From: Weeksellaceae bacterium
GTDB lineage: Bacteria; Bacteroidota; Bacteroidia; Flavobacteriales; Weeksellaceae
NCBI GenBank assembly: GCA_949788275.1
Contig: OX460916.1
Coordinates: forward strand, 2,480,001-2,544,000
Direction of reading: 5' to 3'
DNA: 64,000 bases
Under the pieces are notes generated by a model. It saw only the letters and a program-made list of their open reading frames with translations, did not search any database and was not told the origin of the DNA. Positions within the stretch are counted from its first letter, which is position 1. Each line of letters starts with the position of its first letter. Positions 8,128-16,528 of this stretch are shown here, piece after piece. The translations under genes were made by a program, and so were the position numbers.

Positions 8128-8694
8128 ATGCAAAAATACCTGATTATCGGCTTGGGAAATATTGGTTCTCAATACGAAAACACACGACATAACATTGGTT
8201 TTAAAGTAGTGGAGAAAATTGCAGAAAAAGTAAACGCCCAATTTAAGGCGTCTAACTTTGGCGAAGTAGCTCAATTTAAATACAAATCTCGTCCTGTTAC
8301 CTTACTAAAACCAAACACCTATATGAACTTAAGCGGCGACGCAGTTAAGTTCTGGATGAAAAAGGAAAACATTGATATAAACAATATTTTTGTCATTACC
8401 GATGACCTCAACCTTCCTTTTGGCGTTATACGCATTCGGGCCAAAGGAAGCGATGGTGGACATAATGGGTTGAAAGATATACAAGCCAAACTCAATAGCC
8501 AGGCCTACCCTCGTTTGCGCTTTGGTGTTAGTAATGAATTCCTAAAAGGACAACAAATAGATTATGTTTTAGGAAATTGGACTCCTGAAGAGGAAGCTGT
8601 TTTAAAAGATCGACTGAATCATTCGGCAGAAGCCGCTTTATCGTTTATCTTTCAAGGATTAAATAACGCGATGAATCAATACAATGGGAAATAA
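8128..8694 (+). CDS. pth: Peptidyl-tRNA hydrolase
   Basis: 188 aa, normal length. GLGN (8-11), catalytic His21 in TRHNIGF, KPNTYMNLSG (61-70), DDLNLP (92-97) and GSDGGHNGLK are all conserved Pth motifs. It recycles tRNA by cleaving peptidyl-tRNA released from stalled ribosomes. It overlaps the downstream rhodanese lipoprotein gene by 11 bp, so the two are co-transcribed with the DUF3820 gene. Confidence 0.97.
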   Translation: MQKYLIIGLGNIGSQYENTRHNIGFKVVEKIAEKVNAQFKASNFGEVAQFKYKSRPVTLLKPNTYMNLSGDAVKFWMKKENIDINNIFVITDDLNLPFGVIRIRAKGSDGGHNGLKDIQAKLNSQAYPRLRFGVSNEFLKGQQIDYVLGNWTPEEEAVLKDRLNHSAEAALSFIFQGLNNAMNQYNGK

Positions 8695-9088
8695 ACTTTT
8701 TATACTATTAGGGGTTAGTGCTTTACTAACTTTCGGAAGCTGTGCTACAGAAACGCCTATAAAAGCGGTTGAAAAAGCGTCTATATCGAGTAGTCTTAAC
8801 CACGTGCATCAACTGAACTTAAAGAATAAGTCGGTTGTTTTACTGGATGTTCGTACGCCAGAAGAATTCGCTGAAGGCCATATCGATGGAGCCGTTAATA
8901 TCGATGTAAAAGCTGACGATTTTGAATCTAAACTAGAGGCGCTGGATAAGAATAAAACGTATTTTATCTATTGTCGTTCGGGTGTTCGCGCTTTGAATGC
9001 GACTGAAAAAATGCGTTCTGCGGGCTTTAAAGATGCGGTAAACTTTAAAGACGGTATGATGACGTATAAAGGCGAAACAACGAAATAA
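8684..9088 (+). CDS. Rhodanese-domain lipoprotein
   Basis: 134 aa. Lipobox TFGSC with Cys20 as the acylated residue. Rhodanese fold follows: LLDVRTPEEFAEGHIDGAVNID (in parts, 53-74) and active-site loop CRSGVR with Cys97. A single-domain periplasmic or membrane-anchored sulfurtransferase of the PspE type. Overlaps pth by 11 bp and shares one base with the next gene (TAATG). Confidence 0.9.
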   Translation: MGNKLFILLGVSALLTFGSCATETPIKAVEKASISSSLNHVHQLNLKNKSVVLLDVRTPEEFAEGHIDGAVNIDVKADDFESKLEALDKNKTYFIYCRSGVRALNATEKMRSAGFKDAVNFKDGMMTYKGETTK

Positions 9089-9315
9089 TGGACGGATTAA
9101 AACCGGAGATACTCCAAGAAATCGTTACCCAGCGTATGCCTTTTGGTAAATACCAAGGGCAATTGCTATGCGATTTACCAATTTCTTATTTGGAGTGGTT
9201 TATGCGAAAGGATGGCTTTCCCAAAGGGAAATTAGGCGATCAATTGGCGACCGTCTACGAAATAAAAATAAATGGGTTAGAGGATATTATTTACCAATTG
9301 AAATTTAGACGTTAG
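9088..9315 (+). CDS. DUF3820 family protein
   Basis: 75 aa. MPFGKYQGQ...LPISYLEWF...KGKLGDQL is the DUF3820 pattern, a small domain found as a stand-alone protein and at the ends of some nucleases. Role unknown. Start codon overlaps the stop of the rhodanese gene (TAATG), third gene of the pth operon. Its stop codon TAG is the first unit of the tandem repeat that follows. Confidence 0.85.
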   Translation: MDGLKPEILQEIVTQRMPFGKYQGQLLCDLPISYLEWFMRKDGFPKGKLGDQLATVYEIKINGLEDIIYQLKFRR

Positions 9316-9530
9316 ATGTTAGTAGTTAGATTCTAGTAGTTAGATGTTAGTAGTTAGATTCTAGTAGTTAGATGTTAGTAGTTAGATTCTAGTAGTTAGA
9401 TGTTAGTAGTTAGATTTTAGTAGTTAGATACTAAAATATAACGTCTACTATCTCATATCTATTATCCCATATCTAACGTCTCATATCTATTATCTACTAT
9501 CTATTATCTCATATCTATTATGTAATTTCC
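9314..9530. repeat. 28-bp tandem repeat (x4) followed by a complementary low-complexity arm
   Basis: Four head-to-tail units of 28 bp start at 9314, 9342, 9370 and 9398 (one base change in the fourth). They are built from GTTAGAT / TAGTAG words. From 9437 to 9521 the words are the reverse complements (ATCTAAC, CTACTATC, TCATATCTATTATC), so the region can fold into one long imperfect hairpin with GACGTTAGAT (9308-9317) facing ATCTAACGTC (9471-9480). No genes lie inside. Confidence 0.9.
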
Positions 9531-9658
9531 AAGCGAAGCGTTTTGCGGCAGGGATTGAAGCGGAAATCCTTTGCAACACATGCTGAATTTTCATAAAACC
9601 CTTTCGCTGCTTGTTGCAAAGATTGGGAGTGGAAAGCCCGGCGCGTAGCGGCCGCCCA
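9531..9658 (-). repeat. Dispersed structured intergenic repeat, copy R2
   Basis: Read on the minus strand: GGGCGGCCGCTACGCGCCGGGC 5' module (in parts), inner 9-bp stem TTTGCAACA/TGTTGCAAA (plus-strand 9570-9578 and 9612-9620), GGATTTCCGCTTCAATCCCTGCCGC box, then a short AAAACGCTTCGCTT tail instead of the long outer hairpin of R1, R3 and R4. Confidence 0.85.
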
Positions 9659-9686
9659 AATCATAAATAAGCATACAAAACGACAT

Positions 9687-9722
9687 AAAAAAAGGCTGTT
9701 TCCGTATAGAAACAGCCTTTTG
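9687..9722 (-). terminator. Terminator of the DUF3109 / PNP-like / Gfo-Idh operon
   Basis: AAAGGCTGTTTC / GAAACAGCCTTT (12 bp, loop CGTATA); the A-run at 9687-9693 is the U-tract on the minus strand, 18 nt after the stop at 9740. Confidence 0.85.
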
Positions 9723-9739
9723 AGGTATTTTTAACTCGT

Positions 9740-10729
9740 TTATTGGATTTCGATTGCGTTGAGTTCTTTATTGGCCTTTGCCATAGCGTTGGCATCGACG
9801 ATAAATTTAACGAGATTTAGTGCATGGTGTCCATCTAAAACAGAAGGGTTTTTTCTTAACAAGGCGTCTGAAATTTCTTCAATGGCATTGGGATGAAAGT
9901 TTTTTTGTTCTGTTGAGATGTTGTTTGAGCAACATACATTCTTTACGTCGCAGTAAAGCATTTGATTTAAGTACTGATCGCCAATTTTTACGGTTCCTTT
10001 TTCAGCAATCAGTGTTATACTACTCTCGAAATTTTTATTAAAAGTCGAAGTGGTATAAACCATATGACCGACAGCTTCGTTGGCTAAAAAATTAACGATA
10101 CCACTATCATCAAACTCGGTAATATCGTTATGTGTAAAGTTTCGACTATTGGATTCTGTACACTGTACGTCGTTAAACCAAAAGTTTAAGATATCTATAA
10201 AATGGGAGAATTGCGTAAATAATACGCCACCATCCATATCGTCTTTACCATGCCAATCTCTTAATTTGTAATAGTTACGATTGCGGTTCCAATAGCATTG
10301 AATATTGATCATATAGACTTTACCTAGCGAATTATTCTCGAGCAAATTCTTCACATATTGTACAACAGGCGAAAAACGTAGTTGCATAGATGAAAATACG
10401 CGTAAGCCTTTCTGATGGGCTACTGCTAGAATTTCTTTGGCATCTTCAAACGAAAGCGCCAACGGTTTTTCGATCAGTATATTTTTTCCGCCTTTCAGGC
10501 AACGTATAGCGTGCTCTCTATGGAGACCGTTAGGTGTTGCTATAACAACAACATCGGTTTCTTGATCTTCGGTAAGAAAGCTTTCTAGGGTATTATAGGC
10601 TTTAACCGAAATATCTTCTGGCAGATTGTAATCAATCACCGAAATTAGTTGGGCATTGGGTGCATCTAAAATTGCTTGTTGGTGGACTCTTCCGATGTGC
10701 CCCAATCCTAAGATGGAAAAATTTTTCAT
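9740..10729 (-). CDS. Gfo/Idh/MocA-family oxidoreductase
   Basis: 329 aa. N-terminal Rossmann motif GLGHIGRVH (8-16), EKPLA (about 90-94) at the active site, and a C-terminal alpha/beta domain with DWHGKDDMDGG and HFIDIL. The YYKLRDWHG stretch resembles WlbA/WbpB enzymes that oxidise UDP-sugars, so a role in surface-polysaccharide sugar synthesis is possible but not shown. Third gene of a tight operon: only 3 nt after the PNP-like gene. Cytoplasmic, NAD(P)-dependent. Confidence 0.85.
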   Translation of the reverse strand: MKNFSILGLGHIGRVHQQAILDAPNAQLISVIDYNLPEDISVKAYNTLESFLTEDQETDVVVIATPNGLHREHAIRCLKGGKNILIEKPLALSFEDAKEILAVAHQKGLRVFSSMQLRFSPVVQYVKNLLENNSLGKVYMINIQCYWNRNRNYYKLRDWHGKDDMDGGVLFTQFSHFIDILNFWFNDVQCTESNSRNFTHNDITEFDDSGIVNFLANEAVGHMVYTTSTFNKNFESSITLIAEKGTVKIGDQYLNQMLYCDVKNVCCSNNISTEQKNFHPNAIEEISDALLRKNPSVLDGHHALNLVKFIVDANAMAKANKELNAIEIQ

Positions 10730-10732
10730 TGA

Positions 10733-12394
10733 TTATTTAATGATCTTTTCAATAATTTTCTGAGTGATCAGATAAGTTGGTTTTACACCTGTTAACCCTA
10801 AACCACCTGAAGCTAATGTGCTTCCTGTTTCTAAGGGGTTATCTGAGGCGTAATACGCATACATAACCTTAACGTCGTTGTCTATATGGTGTCTAATTTT
10901 AGAGGCTACCTGAATGGCTTTGTGGTAATGCACTCCTTCCATTTCTAAACCAATGGCTTGGAAAGATGAGTTTTTGAAATACTCTAACACATCTTTATTT
11001 TGCAATGAAGTTCCCAAAACAGAAATCATAGGTCCTTCATAAACACCAAGACCTGAGTCTTTAAAGTCTTCGGCCGATAATTCGTTGTGGAAATAATAGT
11101 TATCGGTTGTTCCTTCGAACACGTGAGCAGTTGCGATCATGATATCGCCTTTAACACCTTCTAGGATACCTGCTTTCCCCATAATAGAAACTGATTTTAC
11201 ATTCATTTTGAATGAGTCATCACCTGCTTTGTAGGGTTTAAGTAATTCGTCCATGGCTTCGAAGGCTTGTTCACCAAAAGCATAATCCATCACGATAATC
11301 ACATCGTTTTGTTTGTCTTTGGCGTAGGCAAAGGCCGAGTTTGTAAGATCGGCTTTTCCTAAATCGATTACTTGAACATTGATGTTGGTACCCGATTTAT
11401 CTTTGATATAAACTAACCCATTGGCTTGAGCAAACTCGTGTAATTGCTCGCGCATTACTTTATTGTTGGCTGCACTTAGGTCTTCGTAAATAGCAACGCT
11501 ATCGTCTTTGTATTTTTTCTTTAGAGCGTCATGAGCAAATAACATATTCGACACCGAGTGCATATTAGCACTAATAATGTGAATGTTTTTCTCTTGTAAA
11601 TTATTCTCTGCTAGAACTTCTTTAATGGCATTGGCCCATTTCTCGCCAATCATATGGTGACCTATGGTCTCTCTAAGTGTTGAAGTAAAGGTTATTTCAC
11701 GTTTTTTGGTTCCAATTTTATCTTGTTGGCTGGTATACCCCATCCAATAGATCGTTTTGAAGAATTTATCCTTATCATCGGGCGTACTAAAGTACTCGTG
11801 AAGGGTTTGTGTTTCTTCAAATGTTCGCCCTAAAATAGTCGCCAAGTGCATAATAGCTACTTCACGTTCTTTACGGGTAAGTTCTTTATTGGCTAAAACG
11901 ATCTCTTCTATAACTTCCCAAGTTCTGTTTTTGGTTAGAGTTTGGTTATCGTAGGCACGGTTTCTAATTTTATCGGCTTCGTTGAATAAGAACGTTAAGT
12001 GGGTTAAAATATCATAGATTTCTGAACGACCACGAGAGATTTCAATATTCATTTGATTCTCATCAATCCGGTAACAAAAACGTCGGCGTTTTGAAGGAAT
12101 AATCGGGGTAAAAATAGAGCGATCATAGCCTTCATCTGACGTAAAGCAAATAAAAGGCGTTTCAACGATACCGTCTGGTAAACGATCGAGTACATACATT
12201 AAACCGTTCAGTTCAACTTTGTTGGGATCGGTCATTGAACCGTAAATTTCGGGTTCTAACTCAAACAAAAGATTTCTTAAGATTTTCCCTGGGCTTCCAG
12301 ATGGGCGATAAACGCCTCTATGGAAAAGGTGTCTCATTGAAATATATAGTCTTTCGATTGCGTCAGTTGATCTTCTTGCTCTTGTTATTGACAT
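10733..12394 (-). CDS. Conserved Bacteroidota protein with nucleoside-phosphorylase-like C-terminus
   Basis: 553 aa, no signal or membrane segments. The N-terminal part starts with a basic RRSTDAIERLYISMRHLFHRG and contains a long helical region (about 150-260). The C-terminal part (about 260-553) has alternating strands and GLEMEGVHYHKA (about 492-503), which resembles the EMEG/EMES ribose-binding element of purine nucleoside phosphorylases and AMP nucleosidase. I believe this is the family named DUF6909. Its biochemical role is unknown. It sits 6 nt after DUF3109 and 3 nt before the Gfo/Idh gene. Confidence 0.75.
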   Translation of the reverse strand: MSITRARRSTDAIERLYISMRHLFHRGVYRPSGSPGKILRNLLFELEPEIYGSMTDPNKVELNGLMYVLDRLPDGIVETPFICFTSDEGYDRSIFTPIIPSKRRRFCYRIDENQMNIEISRGRSEIYDILTHLTFLFNEADKIRNRAYDNQTLTKNRTWEVIEEIVLANKELTRKEREVAIMHLATILGRTFEETQTLHEYFSTPDDKDKFFKTIYWMGYTSQQDKIGTKKREITFTSTLRETIGHHMIGEKWANAIKEVLAENNLQEKNIHIISANMHSVSNMLFAHDALKKKYKDDSVAIYEDLSAANNKVMREQLHEFAQANGLVYIKDKSGTNINVQVIDLGKADLTNSAFAYAKDKQNDVIIVMDYAFGEQAFEAMDELLKPYKAGDDSFKMNVKSVSIMGKAGILEGVKGDIMIATAHVFEGTTDNYYFHNELSAEDFKDSGLGVYEGPMISVLGTSLQNKDVLEYFKNSSFQAIGLEMEGVHYHKAIQVASKIRHHIDNDVKVMYAYYASDNPLETGSTLASGGLGLTGVKPTYLITQKIIEKIIK

Positions 12395-12400
12395 AGAGTT

Positions 12401-12979
12401 TTATTTTTTTTCTTGGTTTAACACTTCTTGAATTTCCATCAGTTCATTGTACCATTCTTGACCGAATTTTCTCACCAAGGAATCTTTGGCAAAAGTGGCT
12501 ACATTCACTTTTAATTCTTTTCCTAAGGTACAAGCATCTGAGCAAATATCCCACACATCGTAGTTGACGGCGGTAAAATTTGAATATTCCTTAACACGTA
12601 CAGGGTACAAATGGCAAGAAATAGGTTTTTTATAATCGATGATACCGTCTTCGTGGGCTTTTTCAATGCCACATTTAGAGAAGCCATTTTCTTCGAAGAC
12701 TAAATAAGCACATTCTTGGTTATTGACCAAGGGCGTTACCCATTCACCGTCCGAGTCCATGGTGTATTTACCTTCTTTTTCGATTACAGCGATGCCTTCT
12801 GGTCGTAAGTAAGGTTTTACATCGAGGTAGATATCATCTAAAATAGTGAGTTCGTCATCGTTTAACGGGGCGCCTGAATCACCTTCCACACAACATATAC
12901 CTTTACATTTATTCAGGTTACAAACAAAATCTTGCTGAAGGAGTTCTTCTGATACAAGGGTTTTTCCGATTTGGAACAT
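12401..12979 (-). CDS. DUF3109 cysteine-rich protein
   Basis: 192 aa. Cysteines are arranged CNLNKCKGICC (20-30), ECAY, KCGIE, CHLYPVR and CSDAC, typical of DUF3109, related to Fe/Zn-cluster binding YkgJ-type proteins. Probably binds a metal or iron-sulfur cluster; no reaction is known. First gene of a three-gene minus-strand operon divergent from dxs; a TATCTTTA box lies at 13003-13010. Confidence 0.88.
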   Translation of the reverse strand: MFQIGKTLVSEELLQQDFVCNLNKCKGICCVEGDSGAPLNDDELTILDDIYLDVKPYLRPEGIAVIEKEGKYTMDSDGEWVTPLVNNQECAYLVFEENGFSKCGIEKAHEDGIIDYKKPISCHLYPVRVKEYSNFTAVNYDVWDICSDACTLGKELKVNVATFAKDSLVRKFGQEWYNELMEIQEVLNQEKK

Positions 12980-13002
12980 ATTCTATCTTATTTTGTAACC
13001 GG

Positions 13003-13040
13003 TAAAGATACGGCTTATTCCTTAAAAAAATGTAATTTTG
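13003..13040. promoter_or_regulatory. Divergent promoters between DUF3109 and dxs
   Basis: Minus-strand TATCTTTA (13003-13010) for DUF3109 and plus-strand TAATTTTG (13033-13040) for dxs, whose ATG is at 13051, leaving a leader of only about 6 nt. Confidence 0.5.
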
Positions 13041-13050
13041 TAGAACAATA

Positions 13051-14799
13051 ATGAATGTAATACTGCCTAAAATCAATCACCCTAAGGAACTTAGACGATT
13101 GAGCCGCACAGCCCTTCCTCAGCTGGCATTTGAAATGAGGGAATTTATATTGGATACGCTAAGTGTGAAGCCGGGACACCTGGGCGCAAGCTTGGGCGTA
13201 GTCGAATTAACAATTGCCTTGCATTATTATTTTCAGACCCCTGAGGATCTGTTGATATGGGATGTAGGTCACCAATGTTATCCGCATAAATTATTGACGG
13301 AAAGGGCTGGTGTGTTTCATAGTTTACGCCAATTAAATGGGCTAGCCGGATTTCCCAGTAGAGATGAAAGCGAGTTTGATATTTTTGGTACGGGTCATTC
13401 ATCGACGTCGATATCGGCTATCGTTGGGATGGCTGCAGCGGACCGAATAAAGAAGATTGAAAGAAATCATATCGCTGTTATTGGTGATGCATCGATTGCA
13501 TCGGGCATGAGCTTTGAAGCCTTAAACCATCTGGGGGCAACCGATTTAAATGTATTGGTTATTTTAAATGACAATGCCATAGGCATTGACCCATCGATTG
13601 GAGGTTTAAAGCAGCATTTGAAGACGTTGGACTACCAGGAAGATAATCTATTCACCGATTTAGGTCTGTGTTTTTTAGGGAGTATCGATGGGCATAATTT
13701 CGACGAATTATTTGATGCTTTTGATCGATCAAAGGCCATTGCTGGGCCTAAAATTCTTCGCGTGCGAACCACCAAAGGAAAAGGCTATCAACAAGCGGAA
13801 TTAGATCAAGTAAAATGGCATTCTCCCGGATTATTTAATAAAGAAACCGGAGAAATAAAAGCCTCTACTGCACCTAAAAGTTTTCAAACCGTCTTTAGTG
13901 AAACCATGCTTCAATTGTTGACAGATAATCCGTCAATTGTTGCCCTAACCCCCGCCATGTTAACGGGAAGCAACTTAACGGCTTGTGCACAGCAATTTCC
14001 AGAGCGTGTCTTGGATGTAGGTATTGCGGAACAACATGCGGTTACCTTTTCGGCTGGGTTAGCCACTCAAGGCATTATCCCTTACTGCACTATTTATTCC
14101 ACCTTTCTTCAACGGGCCTATGACCAAGTGATTCACGATGTGGCATTGCAACATTTACCTGTTGTTTTCTGTATTGACAGAGCTGGATTGGTGGGCACCG
14201 ATGGAGCAACCCACCACGGTTATTTTGACTTGGCGTTTCTTCGTCAGATTCCGAATATGGTGGTTAGTTCACCAAGAAATGAAGAAGATTTTAGAAATTT
14301 ACTTTACACCGCTCAATTCACCCAACAACCATTTGCGATTCGTTTTCCGAAAAGCACTGTTGAACCTCGTGTGAATACAAATTTTCAGCAACTACCCATT
14401 GGCAAAGCATACACCAAAAACAGGGGCGGAAAAGTAGCTGTCTTAACCAATGGTGTATTGGGGAATAAGATTCAAACAATTCTGGAACAAGACCCCAATT
14501 TAAGAATTGGCTGGTATGATTTTCCATTTGTTAAACCCTTGGATAAAAATAAAATCAAAGAAATAGCCTTTGGTTATCAACATATTTTCACCTTAGAAGA
14601 TGGAATTGTTCATGGAGGTTTTGGTACAGCGATCCTAGAAGAAATGAACCGGATAAACTATAGCGGAAAAATAGAATGCTTGGGATATCCCGATGCTTTT
14701 ATTCCCCATGGCTCTGTGGATGAATTACACCAATTAATAGGGCTGAGTACAGAAGAGATCAAGAAAAAAATCGACGCGGCCATTGAAAAATCAATTTAG
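13051..14799 (+). CDS. dxs: 1-deoxy-D-xylulose-5-phosphate synthase
   Basis: 582 aa, on the short side for Dxs (about 620), typical of Flavobacteriia. Substrate motif KPGHLGASLGVVEL (40-53, in parts), thiamine-diphosphate motif GDASIASGMSFEALN...LNDN (about 147-175), GHSSTSIS, and catalytic-Glu motif DVGIAEQHAVTFSAGLA. It condenses pyruvate and glyceraldehyde-3-phosphate, the first step of the MEP isoprenoid pathway (also feeds thiamine and pyridoxal). Followed 38 nt later by the first DUF4252 gene. Confidence 0.96.
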   Translation: MNVILPKINHPKELRRLSRTALPQLAFEMREFILDTLSVKPGHLGASLGVVELTIALHYYFQTPEDLLIWDVGHQCYPHKLLTERAGVFHSLRQLNGLAGFPSRDESEFDIFGTGHSSTSISAIVGMAAADRIKKIERNHIAVIGDASIASGMSFEALNHLGATDLNVLVILNDNAIGIDPSIGGLKQHLKTLDYQEDNLFTDLGLCFLGSIDGHNFDELFDAFDRSKAIAGPKILRVRTTKGKGYQQAELDQVKWHSPGLFNKETGEIKASTAPKSFQTVFSETMLQLLTDNPSIVALTPAMLTGSNLTACAQQFPERVLDVGIAEQHAVTFSAGLATQGIIPYCTIYSTFLQRAYDQVIHDVALQHLPVVFCIDRAGLVGTDGATHHGYFDLAFLRQIPNMVVSSPRNEEDFRNLLYTAQFTQQPFAIRFPKSTVEPRVNTNFQQLPIGKAYTKNRGGKVAVLTNGVLGNKIQTILEQDPNLRIGWYDFPFVKPLDKNKIKEIAFGYQHIFTLEDGIVHGGFGTAILEEMNRINYSGKIECLGYPDAFIPHGSVDELHQLIGLSTEEIKKKIDAAIEKSI

Positions 14800-14837
14800 G
14801 AACAACTCTTGTAGTGAGCAATAGCAAACCCCATAAC

Positions 14838-15332
14838 ATGAAAAAAATTATCGCATTAGCTTCTATTGGATTATTAAGTTTCCAATCGTGCGCATCTGTT
14901 AATAGCATGCAAGGCTTTTACAACAAATATGAGGATCAAGCTACCGTTATACCATTGCCAGGATTCGCCCTTAACATGGCGGCCAACAATAGCAATATGG
15001 AATTTCTGAAGTACTTGAAATCAGCCAAAATTTTCATCGTCAACGATGTCAACGAGAACAAACAACAACGCGTTATTAAGGATCTGCAATCATCGATTAA
15101 AGGCGATCGATTTGAAAACTTGGCGAAATTAAAATCGGGCAATAAAAACTTAAATATTTCTATATTAGAAAGTGGTAATCAAGTAAAAAGTATGATTATA
15201 GGGCTTAATGGCTTTCGAAATGTAATGGTTATTGACTCGAAGTTAAACGTATCTAGAACTGATCTGGAGAAAGCCTTAGAAAAGCTATCCGATAATGATA
15301 TCAACCAAATAGGCGAAATTCTCGGTCAATAA
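14838..15332 (+). CDS. DUF4252 lipoprotein (first of three)
   Basis: 164 aa from ATG 14838; the longer frame from GTG 14814 is less likely because ATG 14838 begins a clean lipoprotein signal, MKKIIALASIGLLSFQSC, with Cys18 in the lipobox. The body is DUF4252: F-KYLKSAKIFIVND...F-NL-KL-SGN...VMVIDSKLN-SRTDLEKALEKL. Function unknown; likely lipid-anchored in the envelope. Tandem paralogues follow at 15421 and 15958. Confidence 0.85.
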   Translation: MKKIIALASIGLLSFQSCASVNSMQGFYNKYEDQATVIPLPGFALNMAANNSNMEFLKYLKSAKIFIVNDVNENKQQRVIKDLQSSIKGDRFENLAKLKSGNKNLNISILESGNQVKSMIIGLNGFRNVMVIDSKLNVSRTDLEKALEKLSDNDINQIGEILGQ

Positions 15333-15420
15333 ATAATAACAATCTCTTTCGATATTGTTTTTTTTTGTAACCTTTTCATATAAACTGAATCTTAGAGACA
15401 GAACTATAACAGTATTACAT

Positions 15421-15948
15421 ATGAAAATCGTACAACACTTCTTTTTATTTCTCTTTCTTATACTTAACACAGCGAGTAATGCACAAGAAAAATCGTTAAC
15501 CCATGAACTAATTTCAAACTATGAAGGAAAGAAAGGGTTTACAACCATTACAATTAATCCTTCTTTATTCAAAATGCTTTCTTCAATAAAGACAAGCGAT
15601 CCTGAATACGCCAAGATTAAAAAGTTTGCGGATAAGTTAGTGCGTATTAAAATCATTATTCAAAACGACGAAAAGGATACTTTTTTTGAAAAAGATATTT
15701 CGAATTTCATGAACACTCTTCAACAAAAAGGCTACGATGAACTCATTTCAATGACCGAAGATGGCAATAAAATTTCATTTGTCTCTTTAGAGAAAAAAGA
15801 GAAGACAAAAGAAATTGTTATGAGTATATCAGGACCAGAATCAATGCTCATGGTAATTGATGGTGATTTCACCGTAGATGATATTCTTGAGATTTCGAAA
15901 GATGTAAAAATTGGTGGAATGGATAAACTCAATCAAAAAAAACAGTAA
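15421..15948 (+). CDS. DUF4252 secreted protein (second of three)
   Basis: 175 aa from ATG 15421. The open frame extends upstream to a TTG at 15355, but the ATG starts a proper signal peptide (FFLFLFLILNTASNAQ), and no lipobox Cys is present, so it is secreted rather than lipidated. DUF4252 pattern: FTTITINPSLFKMLSSI...NTLQQKGYDELISM...MVIDGDFTVDDILEI. Lies 88 nt after the first paralogue and 9 nt before the third. Confidence 0.85.
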   Translation: MKIVQHFFLFLFLILNTASNAQEKSLTHELISNYEGKKGFTTITINPSLFKMLSSIKTSDPEYAKIKKFADKLVRIKIIIQNDEKDTFFEKDISNFMNTLQQKGYDELISMTEDGNKISFVSLEKKEKTKEIVMSISGPESMLMVIDGDFTVDDILEISKDVKIGGMDKLNQKKQ

Positions 15949-15957
15949 TTTAGAACG

Positions 15958-16479
15958 ATGAAGACATTACTAATACTCTGCTCCTCGTGCTTCCTCCTTC
16001 TTGGTTGCGCCGTACAAAAACCGATAGGACCTGAAGAATTCTCTGATAAATATAAAAATTTGGGAACTTCCATCAAGCTACCGCTATCACTGATTAAAAT
16101 AGCCAACAAGGACCAAGACCTAAAGCCATTGCTAAAACAAATTCGATCGGTCTCTTTATTTCAATTAAACGACAAGTCGAATCTATTTCAAAAAGCAAAA
16201 TTAGATTTATTCAAAACACTGAATCAATCACCAACCGATAATTTATTATCCATGAATTCTGAAGGGAGTTTAGTGCATTTAACCATGTATGAACAAAAAG
16301 ATAAACGGGCTGCACTACTGATAACAACAGAAGATGAAAGCGATATCATTCTTATTGATATTAAACTAAAAGTGATGAAGGAAGAAGCGGTAGACCTTTT
16401 AGCACCTTTGGTCAGCAGCGAAAAGAATAGGGAAGCGGTGAAACGATTTGCTAAAGAAAAAACCATTAATATCTTATAA
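15958..16479 (+). CDS. DUF4252 lipoprotein (third of three)
   Basis: 173 aa. Lipobox LLLGC with Cys17. DUF4252-like body: IKLPLSLIKIANKDQDLKPLLKQIRSVSLFQLND (in parts) and IILIDIKLKVMKEEAVDLLAPL. Diverged from its two neighbours but same order of elements, which indicates an old tandem triplication. Nine nt after the second copy, so co-transcribed with it. Confidence 0.8.
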   Translation: MKTLLILCSSCFLLLGCAVQKPIGPEEFSDKYKNLGTSIKLPLSLIKIANKDQDLKPLLKQIRSVSLFQLNDKSNLFQKAKLDLFKTLNQSPTDNLLSMNSEGSLVHLTMYEQKDKRAALLITTEDESDIILIDIKLKVMKEEAVDLLAPLVSSEKNREAVKRFAKEKTINIL

Positions 16480-16494
16480 ATTGAAGGTGGAGCA

Positions 16495-16524
16495 TTTTGT
16501 GAGCCATTTACTTTTGTAAATTTG
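16495..16524 (+). promoter_or_regulatory. rsmI promoter with two abutting -7 boxes
   Basis: TTTTG (16495-16499) as -33, then TACTTTTG (16509-16516) directly followed by TAAATTTG (16517-16524). The second box is 17 nt from the -33 element and 5 nt from ATG 16529, predicting a leaderless mRNA. Confidence 0.6.
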
Positions 16525-16528
16525 CAGG

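Noticed and set aside
9314-9425. CRISPR-like array
   Set aside because: The 28-bp units are directly adjacent with no spacers and no cas genes are near; it is a plain tandem repeat.
14814-14837. GTG start for the first DUF4252 gene, and TTG starts at 15355, 20430, 24144, 46271, 48901
   Set aside because: In each case an in-frame ATG just downstream gives a proper signal peptide, promoter spacing or family-like N-terminus.
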